The translations under genes and the position numbers were made by a program. A model generated the notes under the pieces. That model did no database searches. It was not told the origin of the DNA and saw nothing but the letters and a program-made list of their open reading frames with translations. Below, one piece after another: positions 5,584 through 13,194 of a DNA stretch of 14,822 bases. The number at the start of each line of letters is the position of its first letter. The first letter of the stretch is position 1. The stretch comes from an uncultured Parabacteroides sp. (GTDB taxonomy: Bacteria > Bacteroidota > Bacteroidia > Bacteroidales > Tannerellaceae). The stretch spans positions 1 through 14,822 of the forward strand of contig URZO01000097.1 in NCBI GenBank assembly GCA_900552465.1. The letters run 5' to 3'.

Positions 5584-8139
5584 TTATTTTACAATTACCT
5601 TGTAAGTAGTATCACCTTCTACTGTTACCAGTACAATACCTGATGTAGCCGGCATTGAGAAGTATTCGGAGCTTGCTCTGCGAACACCGATTGTCTGGCC
5701 CAGGATGTTAGACAACGTAATCTTTTTACCGGAAGCATTCGTTACGATAATCTGACCGTCGCTGCTGATCACCTTAATTTCAGAAACATTTATTTCTTCG
5801 TTAGGAGTCGGAGCGGAAGCGTTTTCGACAACAAAGGCTGCACTCGGAGCTTCCTGCATTACGGCGAAACCGTTTACTACACCTACATAAGGTTTACCAC
5901 TCTTCAACTGACTCTGGTTTTCCAGATAATAACCTCCATCTTCAGCAGTCTTGAATGCGAAGAGGGCAGGACTGTTCTCCATTGTCTTAATCGTATCGTT
6001 GTTAATAAACATTGCAAAAGTTGTAGCATCAACTCCTGTTCTGGTAGTGTCTTTAGCAGCCAGATAATAACGGATAGCTGCTTCTTCCTTACCTGCATTA
6101 ACCATACCGGAAGAGATAAAGTATAACTGCTTACCTGCAATTACCATATCCTGTTCAACCCACAAGCTAAAGTTATCAGCATCATAATTAGCCTTCATCT
6201 CATTGCCTTCTGCCTTCATCTCAGCAAAGAAGGTATAAGGATTCATAACCAAAGCATTGTTGTTATAAGACAAACGTTTGTGACCATTTGCAAATGTAGC
6301 GTATTCGGGAGCGTCAACGGCTTCCAGGTTTACGTAAGCAGATTTAGCAGCATCAGTTGTCAATTCTAAATTGGAAGTATTGACATTCATTGCGACATAT
6401 TGATCACCTGTAATCATAGAATACTTTTCTGCAGTAGAATTAGGGATAAACTTGAATGCCAAAGCCTTCGTGTAAGTCGAGAACTTCAAACCATTATTAT
6501 CCGTAGCAGCGATCGTATCCTGATCGAACAAGCCTCTCAGTTTATAAGTGATAACAGACAGATAATCGCCTAATTTCTGAGCACCAGCAACAACTGTCGT
6601 ATCGTTCGGGATCAGCTTGAACACGGCTGCATCTTTTCCATCGCCACTCTTACCTTTCAGAATTGAATCGGTAGTATAAGCATACAAGTCGCTAACCCCG
6701 GAAGTTCCGGAAATAAGATTCAAGACATAACCGTTATCATTCAATTGTTCTTCTGTGAAGTACAGAGAGCCTAAATACTTGTTATTCAGATTTACATCTT
6801 TCTGATATTCTACAGTTACAGAATCTACACCAAACAAATAGGTATTAGCCATACCCTGAATGGCAAAGATTTCCATATTCAATGAACCTAATACGCTATT
6901 AGATGTACGATCCACAACACTGTATCTACCATTGTTTTCCTTAATATACCACTGACCCTTTGCCAAGTTTACAGAAGGAGTTTCATCCATAAAGGTTGTA
7001 CTTGTTACATAATACTTGCCACCATCAGCCCCTTTGCTTGCGCTCTTCAGGAAGTAAACGCCAGTACCGGTTGCGATTGTCGCCGGAGTGCCTTGTTTAG
7101 ATGTGATCAGAGGAAGTGCGCCTTGTGCAGGAACACCATCAGCATTTACCTGAGACACAGTCAATACTTTCGTAGCTGAAGTTTGTGCATATACAACACG
7201 AACAGTGTCAGACAGCGAAGTTAAAACATCAGCATTAACATTCGGAGCTCTTTTTACAAACATAGCCAAAGAGTCGTTCTTCAAGTTTACTCTGAATCTA
7301 AACTTCTGGTAATCTGCATTTCCTACAGAATGCACGCCTGCAAGTTCAGTGTAAGTCGAGTCCAATACAAAGTTAGCACCATAAGCGCCTGTTGCTCCCG
7401 ATATTACAGTTTTAGTCGTATCAACACCAAACAGTTTGGCTTTGCCATCTGCAAAGGTTTCATCTCCTTGAACCTGCAAAGACACAAATCCGGCATCATT
7501 TGTCAAATCCTTTGCAACCAATTCTTTGCCAGCAAAGATATTACCTTCATAAGTATCACCGAAAACCAACTGGAATACAGAGAAGCCATTACCCAATTGT
7601 TGAGCGTTTAAAAGAAAATCAGCAGGGGGAGCTTCCACTGCAAAAGGAGTACCGCCAGTCTTTGCAATGGACAATCTATTTCCAGTAGCATCCAACGTAA
7701 TGAAGTCTTTTCCACTATAATACCCTACAAGATTATAGCCACTATTCTGATCTCCAGTCATCACCCATTTATCAACACCTGTTGCCAAATTGGGGACCAA
7801 CTCTTCTGCAGAAGCATCAAAAGACAAAACCTGTTGAGTAACTTTATTTGTCAACATATAAGTTGTAACACCTAATGCTTCTTCCTTATCAGCAATCTGC
7901 CACAAAGCCGAATCTATAGCAGCTTTTGTTGCATCAGCAGCGATAGTCTTCACTACAACCGAATCCGCCTTATTACCATCCAATGATAAATAATAATCAC
8001 CCGTCTTCAGATAATAATAATTCCCCGCCGTCCATTCACCACTCGGTACAGAAGCAGTTTGCGTTGCATCATCCGCATTCGCAGTAAAAGTTCCGACCGT
8101 CATCAAAGCCGCAGCTAAAATTGTAAATCTCTTATTCAT
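5584..8139 (-). CDS. Large secreted protein with C-terminal DUF6383/sorting-like domain
   Basis: I place the start at the ATG at 8139 (851 residues). A longer form would need a TTG at 8145 and would add only two residues before the signal peptide. MNKRFTILAAALMTVGTFTA followed by NA is a typical signal peptide, with likely cleavage before DDAT. The long middle part is rich in Thr, Ser, Asn and Ala, seems to lack cysteine, and repeats short beta motifs such as YYYLKTGDYYLSLDG and LWQI...YMLTNK, loosely reminiscent of ricin-type beta-trefoil repeats. The last 70 residues (about 782-851, from EINVSEIKVI to YKVIVK) form a small beta domain with a G-x-x-I-x-L-x-N-I-L-G-Q core. This resembles the domain called DUF6383 in Parabacteroides and, more distantly, type IX secretion sorting domains. 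Export and a surface or matrix role are inferred. I see no enzymatic motif. It has its own promoter box and terminator. Confidence 0.85.
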   Translation of the reverse strand: MNKRFTILAAALMTVGTFTANADDATQTASVPSGEWTAGNYYYLKTGDYYLSLDGNKADSVVVKTIAADATKAAIDSALWQIADKEEALGVTTYMLTNKVTQQVLSFDASAEELVPNLATGVDKWVMTGDQNSGYNLVGYYSGKDFITLDATGNRLSIAKTGGTPFAVEAPPADFLLNAQQLGNGFSVFQLVFGDTYEGNIFAGKELVAKDLTNDAGFVSLQVQGDETFADGKAKLFGVDTTKTVISGATGAYGANFVLDSTYTELAGVHSVGNADYQKFRFRVNLKNDSLAMFVKRAPNVNADVLTSLSDTVRVVYAQTSATKVLTVSQVNADGVPAQGALPLITSKQGTPATIATGTGVYFLKSASKGADGGKYYVTSTTFMDETPSVNLAKGQWYIKENNGRYSVVDRTSNSVLGSLNMEIFAIQGMANTYLFGVDSVTVEYQKDVNLNNKYLGSLYFTEEQLNDNGYVLNLISGTSGVSDLYAYTTDSILKGKSGDGKDAAVFKLIPNDTTVVAGAQKLGDYLSVITYKLRGLFDQDTIAATDNNGLKFSTYTKALAFKFIPNSTAEKYSMITGDQYVAMNVNTSNLELTTDAAKSAYVNLEAVDAPEYATFANGHKRLSYNNNALVMNPYTFFAEMKAEGNEMKANYDADNFSLWVEQDMVIAGKQLYFISSGMVNAGKEEAAIRYYLAAKDTTRTGVDATTFAMFINNDTIKTMENSPALFAFKTAEDGGYYLENQSQLKSGKPYVGVVNGFAVMQEAPSAAFVVENASAPTPNEEINVSEIKVISSDGQIIVTNASGKKITLSNILGQTIGVRRASSEYFSMPATSGIVLVTVEGDTTYKVIVK

Positions 8140-8176
8140 ATGCAAATTATTTAATTATTCCATCACATAACAGGGA

Positions 8177-8184
8177 CAAAGATA
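8177..8184 (-). promoter_or_regulatory. Promoter-like -7 box for the secreted-protein gene
   Basis: The - strand reads TATCTTTG, matching TAnnTTTG, 38 bases before the chosen ATG at 8139. A TTG at 8203-8201 on the same strand is a possible -33 element, although its 16-bp spacing is a little short. Confidence 0.5.
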
Positions 8185-8276
8185 GAAAAGTTCAGCATCA
8201 CAAGACTATAATAAACTACAAAACAGACTTATCACCCAATATCCTGTACAAAAGTACTATTATTCATGCTATAAAT

Positions 8277-8304
8277 AAAAAAGCCCGTCATTGAAATGAC
8301 GGGC
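8277..8304 (-). terminator. Intrinsic terminator
   Basis: A perfect 9-bp stem, GCCCGTCAT (8283-8291) with ATGACGGGC (8296-8304), encloses a 4-base loop. On the - strand it is followed by six T residues. It is the only strong - strand stop between mscS and the secreted-protein gene. It can end the mscS transcript or a separate short RNA from the box at 8419-8426. Confidence 0.88.
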
Positions 8305-8418
8305 CAGGAATTGTTTTTCTCTTTATAATCAAATAATAATACTAAAGCAATGAAATAAAGTTCTAAATATCTTATTTTCATTATTTCTTTAATGACTGCT
8401 CTCTTTTTTATTGATTGA

Positions 8419-8426
8419 CAAAGATA
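8419..8426 (-). promoter_or_regulatory. Promoter-like -7 box downstream of mscS
   Basis: The - strand reads TATCTTTG, an exact match to TAnnTTTG, about 90 bases after the mscS stop codon and not in front of any confident gene. No -33 element is visible. It would start a short RNA ending at the 8277-8304 terminator. A chance match in AT-rich DNA is possible. Confidence 0.3.
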
Positions 8427-8514
8427 AACCTTTTTGTTTAAATTTACACCTTCCAAAAAGACTCCGAACCAAACCTGCCGGTTATTGAACAAACCCTTTT
8501 CTTTTGAGGACAAA

Positions 8515-9354
8515 TCAGTTATCAGCCCGGTGTACAGTAAGTTGCGGGAACGGGAAGTTAATGCCTTGGGCATTGAATGTTTCGTAAACAGCTTGATTTA
8601 TTCCGAAATAAACATCCCAATAATCCGAACTTTTCACCCACACACGGACAACGACATTCACACTACTATCAGCCAAAGCGTGCAAAGCAATAAAAGGCGC
8701 CGGATCAGTCAGAATGCGGGAGTCACGCGAAAGGATCGTTTCAATCACCTGCTTTACCTTATTATAATCTTCCCCATAATCGACACCGAATGTCCAATCC
8801 ACACGGCGGGTGTCCTGTCGGCTAAAGTTCGTAACCGCTCCGCTGCTCAACGAACCATTCGGGATATACACAACCTTATTGTCTGGCGTCGTTAAAATCG
8901 TATGGAAAATCTGTATCTCTTTGACAGTTCCACCAATTCCTTGCGCCTCGATATAATCTCCGACTTTGAAAGGCCTGAACAGAAGAATGATCAATCCACC
9001 GGCGAAGTTTGCCAGATTACCGCTCAATGCCATACCGACAGCAACACCGGCAGATGCCAGCAAAGCCGCAAACGAAGTCGTCTGGACACCCAAAGCGCCG
9101 ACTACAGAGATAATCAAAAGGATAGTCAATACTACGTTCACCAAACTTCCAACAAAACTCTTTACCGAAGGATCGATATCACGTTTCAACAGAACCCTCT
9201 TAATCAGTTTATTCACCAGATTAATAAGAAGTCGTCCGACTATAAAAACCAAAAACGCCTTAATGAGCGTCCATCCCAATGCCGCCCCTTGCGTCATCAG
9301 GGAATTCAAAACACCTTCCAGTCCATGTGAAAGGTCGATAGCTGCTAAAATCAT
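8515..9354 (-). CDS. mscS: Small-conductance mechanosensitive channel (MscS family)
   Basis: The protein has 279 residues, close to E. coli MscS (286). Predicted membrane segments are at about 27-46, 70-90 and 93-125. The third is the pore helix, with the typical small-residue pattern (AALLASAGVAVGMALSGNLA) and the kink into FAGGLIILLFRPFKVGDYIE. The cytoplasmic beta domain follows, with the conserved VVYIPNGSL at about 161-169. MscS channels open when the inner membrane is stretched and release solutes during hypo-osmotic shock. The gene is alone on its strand, with a promoter-like box upstream at 9428-9435. Bacteroidetes genomes often hold several MscS paralogues, so the symbol denotes the family. 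Confidence 0.93.
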   Translation of the reverse strand: MILAAIDLSHGLEGVLNSLMTQGAALGWTLIKAFLVFIVGRLLINLVNKLIKRVLLKRDIDPSVKSFVGSLVNVVLTILLIISVVGALGVQTTSFAALLASAGVAVGMALSGNLANFAGGLIILLFRPFKVGDYIEAQGIGGTVKEIQIFHTILTTPDNKVVYIPNGSLSSGAVTNFSRQDTRRVDWTFGVDYGEDYNKVKQVIETILSRDSRILTDPAPFIALHALADSSVNVVVRVWVKSSDYWDVYFGINQAVYETFNAQGINFPFPQLTVHRADN

Positions 9355-9427
9355 TTTTATCTATATTTATTGAATTTCTTACTACTTATACAACAATCAA
9401 GTATTCAAAAAGTCTTAGAAATTGTAG

Positions 9428-9435
9428 CAAAGGTA
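9428..9435 (-). promoter_or_regulatory. Promoter-like -7 box for mscS
   Basis: The - strand reads TACCTTTG, matching TAnnTTTG, 74 bases before the mscS ATG. It is back to back with the box of the TPR gene at 9476-9483 in a 163-bp divergent region. No clear -33 element is visible. Confidence 0.4.
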
Positions 9436-9475
9436 TAAAAGTTTTTTATTCAGGCGAAGAACCGATTTTATTATG

Positions 9476-9483
9476 TAGTTTTG
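9476..9483 (+). promoter_or_regulatory. Promoter-like -7 box for the TPR-acyltransferase unit
   Basis: TAGTTTTG matches TAnnTTTG and lies 34 bases before the ATG at 9518. No -33 TTTG is visible at the expected distance. Confidence 0.45.
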
Positions 9484-9517
9484 CATTCAATCGAATAACA
9501 GATATAAACAATAGAGA

Positions 9518-10342
9518 ATGAGGACTTTCTTGATTATTATAGGTTTGTTCCTGTTTATGGGAAATGGCTTCGCCCAGTCTTATGAAGAACTGATTGAGAA
9601 AAGCTATGATTTTGTCGACAAAAACGATTTAGTGTCTGCAGAAGAGAGCCTCAAAGCCGCGATGCGCAAAGAACCGGCAAACCCGCTTAACTACGCCCTG
9701 CTCACCAACCTGGGAACGATACAACGTCGGCAGGGGAAACTGGAAGAAGCTTTATTATCCTACACTTCTGCATTAAGCGGTCATACCAACAACATCACCA
9801 TTCTGGAAAACCGGGCATCCCTATATACCGAATTAGGTGAAACGGAAAAGGCATTAAACGATTACAATACGCTGTTGATCGAAGATCCGGAGCATCAGGA
9901 AGCGCTTTACTGCCGGGGATTGCTTTATATCCAGTTAAAGAATTATATGTGGGCAGAGCAGGACTTCGACAAGATACTGGAGGTGAACGAGAAATCAGTC
10001 CGTGCCCGCCTCGGCCATGCCATCCTGGAAAAGATGCGTGGCAATTATGCAGAAAGCGAACGGATCTTCAACTATCTGATCAGCGAAATGCCCCGCGACT
10101 GGATTCTTTACGAAGGACGGGCAGACCTGTATTTTATGATGGGAAAGAATGCACGCGCTATGGCGGATATCGAAAAAGTATTCACCGAAAGCAAACCAAG
10201 CGCGGCCCTCTATGTGCTGAGAGGTAAGATTAAACTGGCACAGTACGAAAAAGAACGGGCAGCCATCGATTTCAAGAAAGCCGAATCGATGGGATACGAT
10301 AAGGAAGTCATCAAGGAGTTGATGAAACTTGCCCAGAAATAA
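9518..10342 (+). CDS. Periplasmic tetratricopeptide-repeat protein
   Basis: This 274-residue protein starts with a signal peptide (MRTFLIIIGLFLFMGNGFAQ, likely cleaved after residue 20). The rest is almost entirely TPR-like helical repeats of about 34 residues, starting near residues 21, 57, 93, 127, 161, 195 and 229. They show the usual pattern of small and aromatic residues, for example LLTNLGTIQRRQGKLEEALL and ASLYTELGETEKALNDYNTL. TPR solenoids bind other proteins, and the partner here is unknown. The acyltransferase gene begins 42 bp after the stop with no terminator between, so the two are probably co-transcribed. No catalytic domain is present. Confidence 0.88.
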   Translation: MRTFLIIIGLFLFMGNGFAQSYEELIEKSYDFVDKNDLVSAEESLKAAMRKEPANPLNYALLTNLGTIQRRQGKLEEALLSYTSALSGHTNNITILENRASLYTELGETEKALNDYNTLLIEDPEHQEALYCRGLLYIQLKNYMWAEQDFDKILEVNEKSVRARLGHAILEKMRGNYAESERIFNYLISEMPRDWILYEGRADLYFMMGKNARAMADIEKVFTESKPSAALYVLRGKIKLAQYEKERAAIDFKKAESMGYDKEVIKELMKLAQK

Positions 10343-10384
10343 ATAAACAGATATTCATTAACAAACTTAAATCATCTTATTATT

Positions 10385-11458
10385 ATGCAGAAAGACACCA
10401 AACGCAACTTTGCGCTCGATGTATTGCGGGTATTGGCCTGCTACATGGTTATCCAGGTACACACCGGAGAGTTTTATTACATCGGTCCGGTCGGAGACGT
10501 TATTAAAGGAGACAACGCCTTTTGGGTAGACCTTTACAATTCGGTTTGCCGTTCGGCCGTTCCGTTATTCGTGATGCTGACCGGCTATTTCCTTCTTCCG
10601 GTAAAAGACGAACCGGCGCAATTCTTCCGCAAACGCTTTACCCGTGTGGTCATTCCTTTTATATTCTGGTGCATCGCTTATTCTTTCTACCAGTTCTTCA
10701 GAGGACAGGTGGACTTTGCGACGGCATGCGTGAACATACTCAAAATACCGGTAAACTTCGGGACGGAGGTCGGACATCTCTGGTATGTCTACATGCTGAT
10801 GGGGCTGTATCTGTTTGCACCTATTATCTCGCCCTGGCTAAAGACTGCTTCACGCAAGAGTATTGAATTGTATTTAGGGATATGGGCGTTTTCGTTATGC
10901 GTGCCTTACATTCATCTGATATTTCCGGAGATATTAGGCGAGTGCTTCTGGAACGGGACGCCGATGTTGTACTACTTCTCCGGCTTATTAGGCTATATGG
11001 TATTAGCTTATTATCTGCGGACATACGCTGCCGAACGGAAAAGCTGGAATGTTCCGGTGGGCATCGTCTTGCTGGTAATCGGATATTTCATAACCTGGTA
11101 CGGTTTCCACGAACGGTTAGAGACAGCAAAGTACATTCCTCAATTAGAAATAACCTGGGGATATGAAACGATCAACGTGGCAATGATTTCAGCCGGCATC
11201 TTCCTGCTGATAAAGAACATCCGGATCAGCAACCCGGCTTCCTCCTGCAACCGCTTGGTTACGGATATATCTATTAAAAGTTATGGGATCTACCTGGCAC
11301 ACATCATGCTGTTGAATATGTTCTATGATCTACTGAACGGTCTGTTCGACAGTGCCATGATTAAGATTCCGATCATTGCAGTCTGTACATTCATCACCTC
11401 CTATCTGGTCGTCAAAGCTCTTTCATACATTCCCAAGAGCAAGTACATAATCGGATAA
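10385..11458 (+). CDS. Integral membrane acyltransferase (acyltransferase 3 family, WecH-like)
   Basis: This 357-residue polytopic protein has about ten hydrophobic segments. The N-terminal family motif is LDVLRVLACYMVIQVHTGE (residues 11-29), with the conserved His26. NSVCRSAVPLFVMLTGYFLL follows at about 52-71, then GHLWYVYMLMGLYLFAPII, and near the C-terminus SIKSYGIYLAHIMLLNMFYD. These recall E. coli WecH, which acetylates enterobacterial common antigen, and the wider family that acylates sugars of surface polysaccharides using a cytoplasmic acyl donor. The substrate here cannot be read from the sequence, and no glycan gene cluster surrounds it. It is probably co-transcribed with the upstream TPR gene and ends at the inverted repeat at 11472-11524. 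Confidence 0.88.
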   Translation: MQKDTKRNFALDVLRVLACYMVIQVHTGEFYYIGPVGDVIKGDNAFWVDLYNSVCRSAVPLFVMLTGYFLLPVKDEPAQFFRKRFTRVVIPFIFWCIAYSFYQFFRGQVDFATACVNILKIPVNFGTEVGHLWYVYMLMGLYLFAPIISPWLKTASRKSIELYLGIWAFSLCVPYIHLIFPEILGECFWNGTPMLYYFSGLLGYMVLAYYLRTYAAERKSWNVPVGIVLLVIGYFITWYGFHERLETAKYIPQLEITWGYETINVAMISAGIFLLIKNIRISNPASSCNRLVTDISIKSYGIYLAHIMLLNMFYDLLNGLFDSAMIKIPIIAVCTFITSYLVVKALSYIPKSKYIIG

Positions 11459-11471
11459 CACTGATAAAAAC

Positions 11472-11524
11472 AGATGACCACAGATTAAATTATTTATAAA
11501 ACAATAATCAATCTGTGGTCATCT
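11472..11524. terminator. 15-bp inverted repeat between convergent genes, probable terminator
   Basis: AGATGACCACAGATT (11472-11486) and AATCTGTGGTCATCT (11510-11524) are perfect inverted copies around a 23-base AT-rich loop. On the - strand the hairpin is followed by GTTTTTATC, so it probably ends the leuB transcript. The + strand has only a weak T-run, so termination of the acyltransferase transcript is less certain. Confidence 0.7.
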
Positions 11525-11556
11525 TTATAATCCGTGTCATCTGTGTTCCATGACAC
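11510..11556. repeat. ATCTGTG/GTCATCT-type intergenic repeat
   Basis: Next to the hairpin, short related words recur: ATCTGTGGTCATCT at 11511-11524 and GTGTCATCTGTGTTCC at 11534-11549. The latter is followed by its own small inverted repeat, GTGTCA (11534-11539) with TGACAC (11551-11556). The wording resembles short intergenic repeats I recall from Bacteroidetes genomes, but copies elsewhere cannot be checked here. Confidence 0.45.
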
Positions 11557-11566
11557 TACTCTGTTC

Positions 11567-12637
11567 TTATTTCTTTGCGATATAGTCGGCAATCCAGTCG
11601 CCCACTTCGCTTGTTGAATAGGATTTTGCACCGTCGGCGATATCTTCGGTAACGAAACCTGCATCCATAGAGGCAGCAACCGCTTCACGAATCAAAGCCC
11701 CTTCTTCCATCAGGTTGAAAGCATATTCAAGCATCAGGGCACCGCTCAGGATAGTAGCCAACGGATTGGCAATGTTCTTCCCGGCAGCCTGCGGCCATGA
11801 ACCATGAATCGGCTCGAAGACGGAAGTATGGACACCGATAGAAGCGGAAGGCAGCATACCCAGCGAGCCAGTGATAACCGAAGCCTCATCCGTCAGAATG
11901 TCTCCGAACATGTTTTCCGTAACCATCACATCGAAGCTCTTCGGCCACTGAACCAACCGCATGGCAGCATTGTCGACAAACATAAATTCGGTTTCCACAT
12001 CCGGATATTCCTTTGCGATCTCCTGTGCAACCTGGCGCCACAAGCGGGAAGTAGCCAATACATTCGCCTTATCCACAACCGTCACTTTCTTACGGCGTTT
12101 CTGCGCATACTGATAAGCCAGACGAACGATACGGTCGATTTCCTCACGGCTGTAAACGCAAGTGTCATAAGCCGTATTTCCATCTTCGCTCCGGCCTTGC
12201 GGACGGCCGAAGTACATACCGCCTGTCAGTTCGCGGATACACATAAAGTCCGCACCTTCCACCAGTTCGGCACGCAGCGGAGATTTATGCAGCAATGAAG
12301 GGAATGTCGTAACCGGGCGTATATTGGCAAACAGGCCCAGTTTCTTGCGCATCCCTAACAGTCCTTGTTCGGGACGAACTTTGGCAGACGGATCGTTATC
12401 ATATTTAGGAGAGCCGATAGCGCCGAAGTAAACAGCATCGCTCTGCATACAGAGTTCGTGCGTTTCGTCGGGATAAGGATTACCTACGGCGTCGATCGCG
12501 CAGGCACCTACCAGCGCTTGTTTGTAACTCAGGTCATGGCCGTATTTCTGGCAGATGGCCTTAACGGCTTTCATTCCTTGCTCGATAATCTCGGGACCGA
12601 TTCCGTCACCGGGGAGCAGTGCAATATTCAATTTCAT
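11567..12637 (-). CDS. leuB: 3-isopropylmalate dehydrogenase
   Basis: This 356-residue enzyme oxidises and decarboxylates 3-isopropylmalate with NAD+ to give the leucine precursor 2-oxoisocaproate. LLPGDGIGPEI lies at residues 7-17. The substrate-binding arginines correspond to Arg97, Arg107 and Arg135, with Tyr142 and Lys190 (VVDKANVL) as the catalytic pair. The metal-binding aspartates are Asp222, Asp246 and Asp250 (TENMFGDILTDEAS). The cofactor loop HGSWPQAAGKNIANP is at 278-292. These match the E. coli LeuB active site at small offsets. Length and motifs fit LeuB rather than isocitrate or tartrate dehydrogenase. It lies downstream of mgsA and the synthase paralogue on the same strand, with a repeat hairpin in the 96-bp gap before it. 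Confidence 0.95.
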   Translation of the reverse strand: MKLNIALLPGDGIGPEIIEQGMKAVKAICQKYGHDLSYKQALVGACAIDAVGNPYPDETHELCMQSDAVYFGAIGSPKYDNDPSAKVRPEQGLLGMRKKLGLFANIRPVTTFPSLLHKSPLRAELVEGADFMCIRELTGGMYFGRPQGRSEDGNTAYDTCVYSREEIDRIVRLAYQYAQKRRKKVTVVDKANVLATSRLWRQVAQEIAKEYPDVETEFMFVDNAAMRLVQWPKSFDVMVTENMFGDILTDEASVITGSLGMLPSASIGVHTSVFEPIHGSWPQAAGKNIANPLATILSGALMLEYAFNLMEEGALIREAVAASMDAGFVTEDIADGAKSYSTSEVGDWIADYIAKK

Positions 12638-12659
12638 ATAAATAATTTATTAATTTGCG

Positions 12660-12732
12660 AATATGCCAATGTGCCAATGAAAAACCAATACACCACTAAT
12701 TGGCACATTGGCATATTGTTTATTGGCACATT
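12660..12732. repeat. Perfect 19-bp inverted repeat of TTGGCACATT units between mgsA and leuB
   Basis: Arms at 12660-12678 and 12699-12717 are perfect inverted copies around a 20-base loop. Each arm is built from the words ATTGGCACATT and GGCATATT. A third copy of ATTGGCACATT lies at 12722-12732, ending just before the mgsA stop codon. There is no U-run after the hairpin, so it is unlikely to be a strong terminator. Its modular build and position suggest a mobile or dispersed intergenic repeat. Confidence 0.8.
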
Positions 12733-12733
12733 C

Positions 12734-13177
12734 TTATTCTCTTTTAAAATAGACATATTTCGGTTCTGTGGGGACGTAGCTGTCATCATCCCACAGTGTG
12801 CTTGTGATCATCAGGTCGGCACTGTAACGGTTACAGGCAATAGGTACGTTATGAACACGGCATTGGCGAAGCAACATCTGGATATCGGCTTCGTGCGGCT
12901 GAGGGTTCAAGTCGTCGATCAAGAATACGGCAAGGTCGATTTCTTTACGCACTACCATTGCTGCTATCTCAGCATCGCCACCGAGCGGGCCGGAGTGCAT
13001 ACAGGTTATTTCCGACTGTACACCTTTTTCTTCCATAGCCTGCCGAACCAAACCTCCGGTTGTTCCGGTACATACAATGTAATGATGGGACAGAAATTCA
13101 GCATTGTGAACAGCCCATTCTACCATGTCAGCCTTACGGTTGTCGTGCGCTACAAGCGCGATTGTTAACTTCTTCAT
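12734..13177 (-). CDS. mgsA: Methylglyoxal synthase
   Basis: This 147-residue enzyme converts dihydroxyacetone phosphate to methylglyoxal and phosphate in the cytoplasm, a bypass of lower glycolysis used when phosphate is limiting or sugar phosphates accumulate. All key residues are present: His11 and Asp12 (ALVAHDNRK), the phosphate loop TGTTGG at 37-42, catalytic Asp68 in GPLGGD, and His95 and Asp98 in PHEAD. These correspond to E. coli His19, Asp20, Asp71, His98 and Asp101. The shorter N-terminus is normal for the family. The gene starts 17 bp after the synthase stop, so the two are very likely co-transcribed, and leuB follows after a repeat-bearing gap. Its place in a leucine-type cluster is unexpected. 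Confidence 0.95.
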   Translation of the reverse strand: MKKLTIALVAHDNRKADMVEWAVHNAEFLSHHYIVCTGTTGGLVRQAMEEKGVQSEITCMHSGPLGGDAEIAAMVVRKEIDLAVFLIDDLNPQPHEADIQMLLRQCRVHNVPIACNRYSADLMITSTLWDDDSYVPTEPKYVYFKRE

Positions 13178-13194
13178 AACTTCAATAATTTAGT

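Larger units (their letters stand above)
8140..8514. other. Intergenic region with promoters, a terminator and a possible small transcript
   Basis: This 375-bp AT-rich gap between mscS and the secreted-protein gene holds a - strand promoter-like box at 8177-8184 and a terminator at 8277-8304. A second - strand promoter-like box lies at 8419-8426. Between the last two, a transcript of roughly 135 nt could be made. A 49-codon - strand frame (8232-8381, starting MKIRYLELYFIALVLLFDYK) begins about 30 bases after that second box, but the terminator lies inside it, so I do not call it a gene. The 88 bases from 8427 to 8514 show nothing recognisable. Confidence 0.5.

Noticed and set aside
8232..8573. 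A 113-codon - strand frame overlapping the end of mscS
   Set aside because: It overlaps conserved MscS coding sequence in another frame, runs through a strong terminator, and has no recognisable domain. Only its lower part is kept, as a small-transcript question.
8434..8895. A 153-codon + strand frame across the mscS 3' end
   Set aside because: It is antisense to conserved MscS sequence and has no promoter or domain.
9518..11458. TPR and acyltransferase pair as part of a capsule or O-antigen locus
   Set aside because: No glycosyltransferase, flippase or polymerase gene is near, so only a two-gene unit can be supported.
12365..13168. A 267-codon + strand frame across leuB and mgsA
   Set aside because: It covers the reverse strand of two conserved enzymes and the repeat between them, and has no recognisable features.
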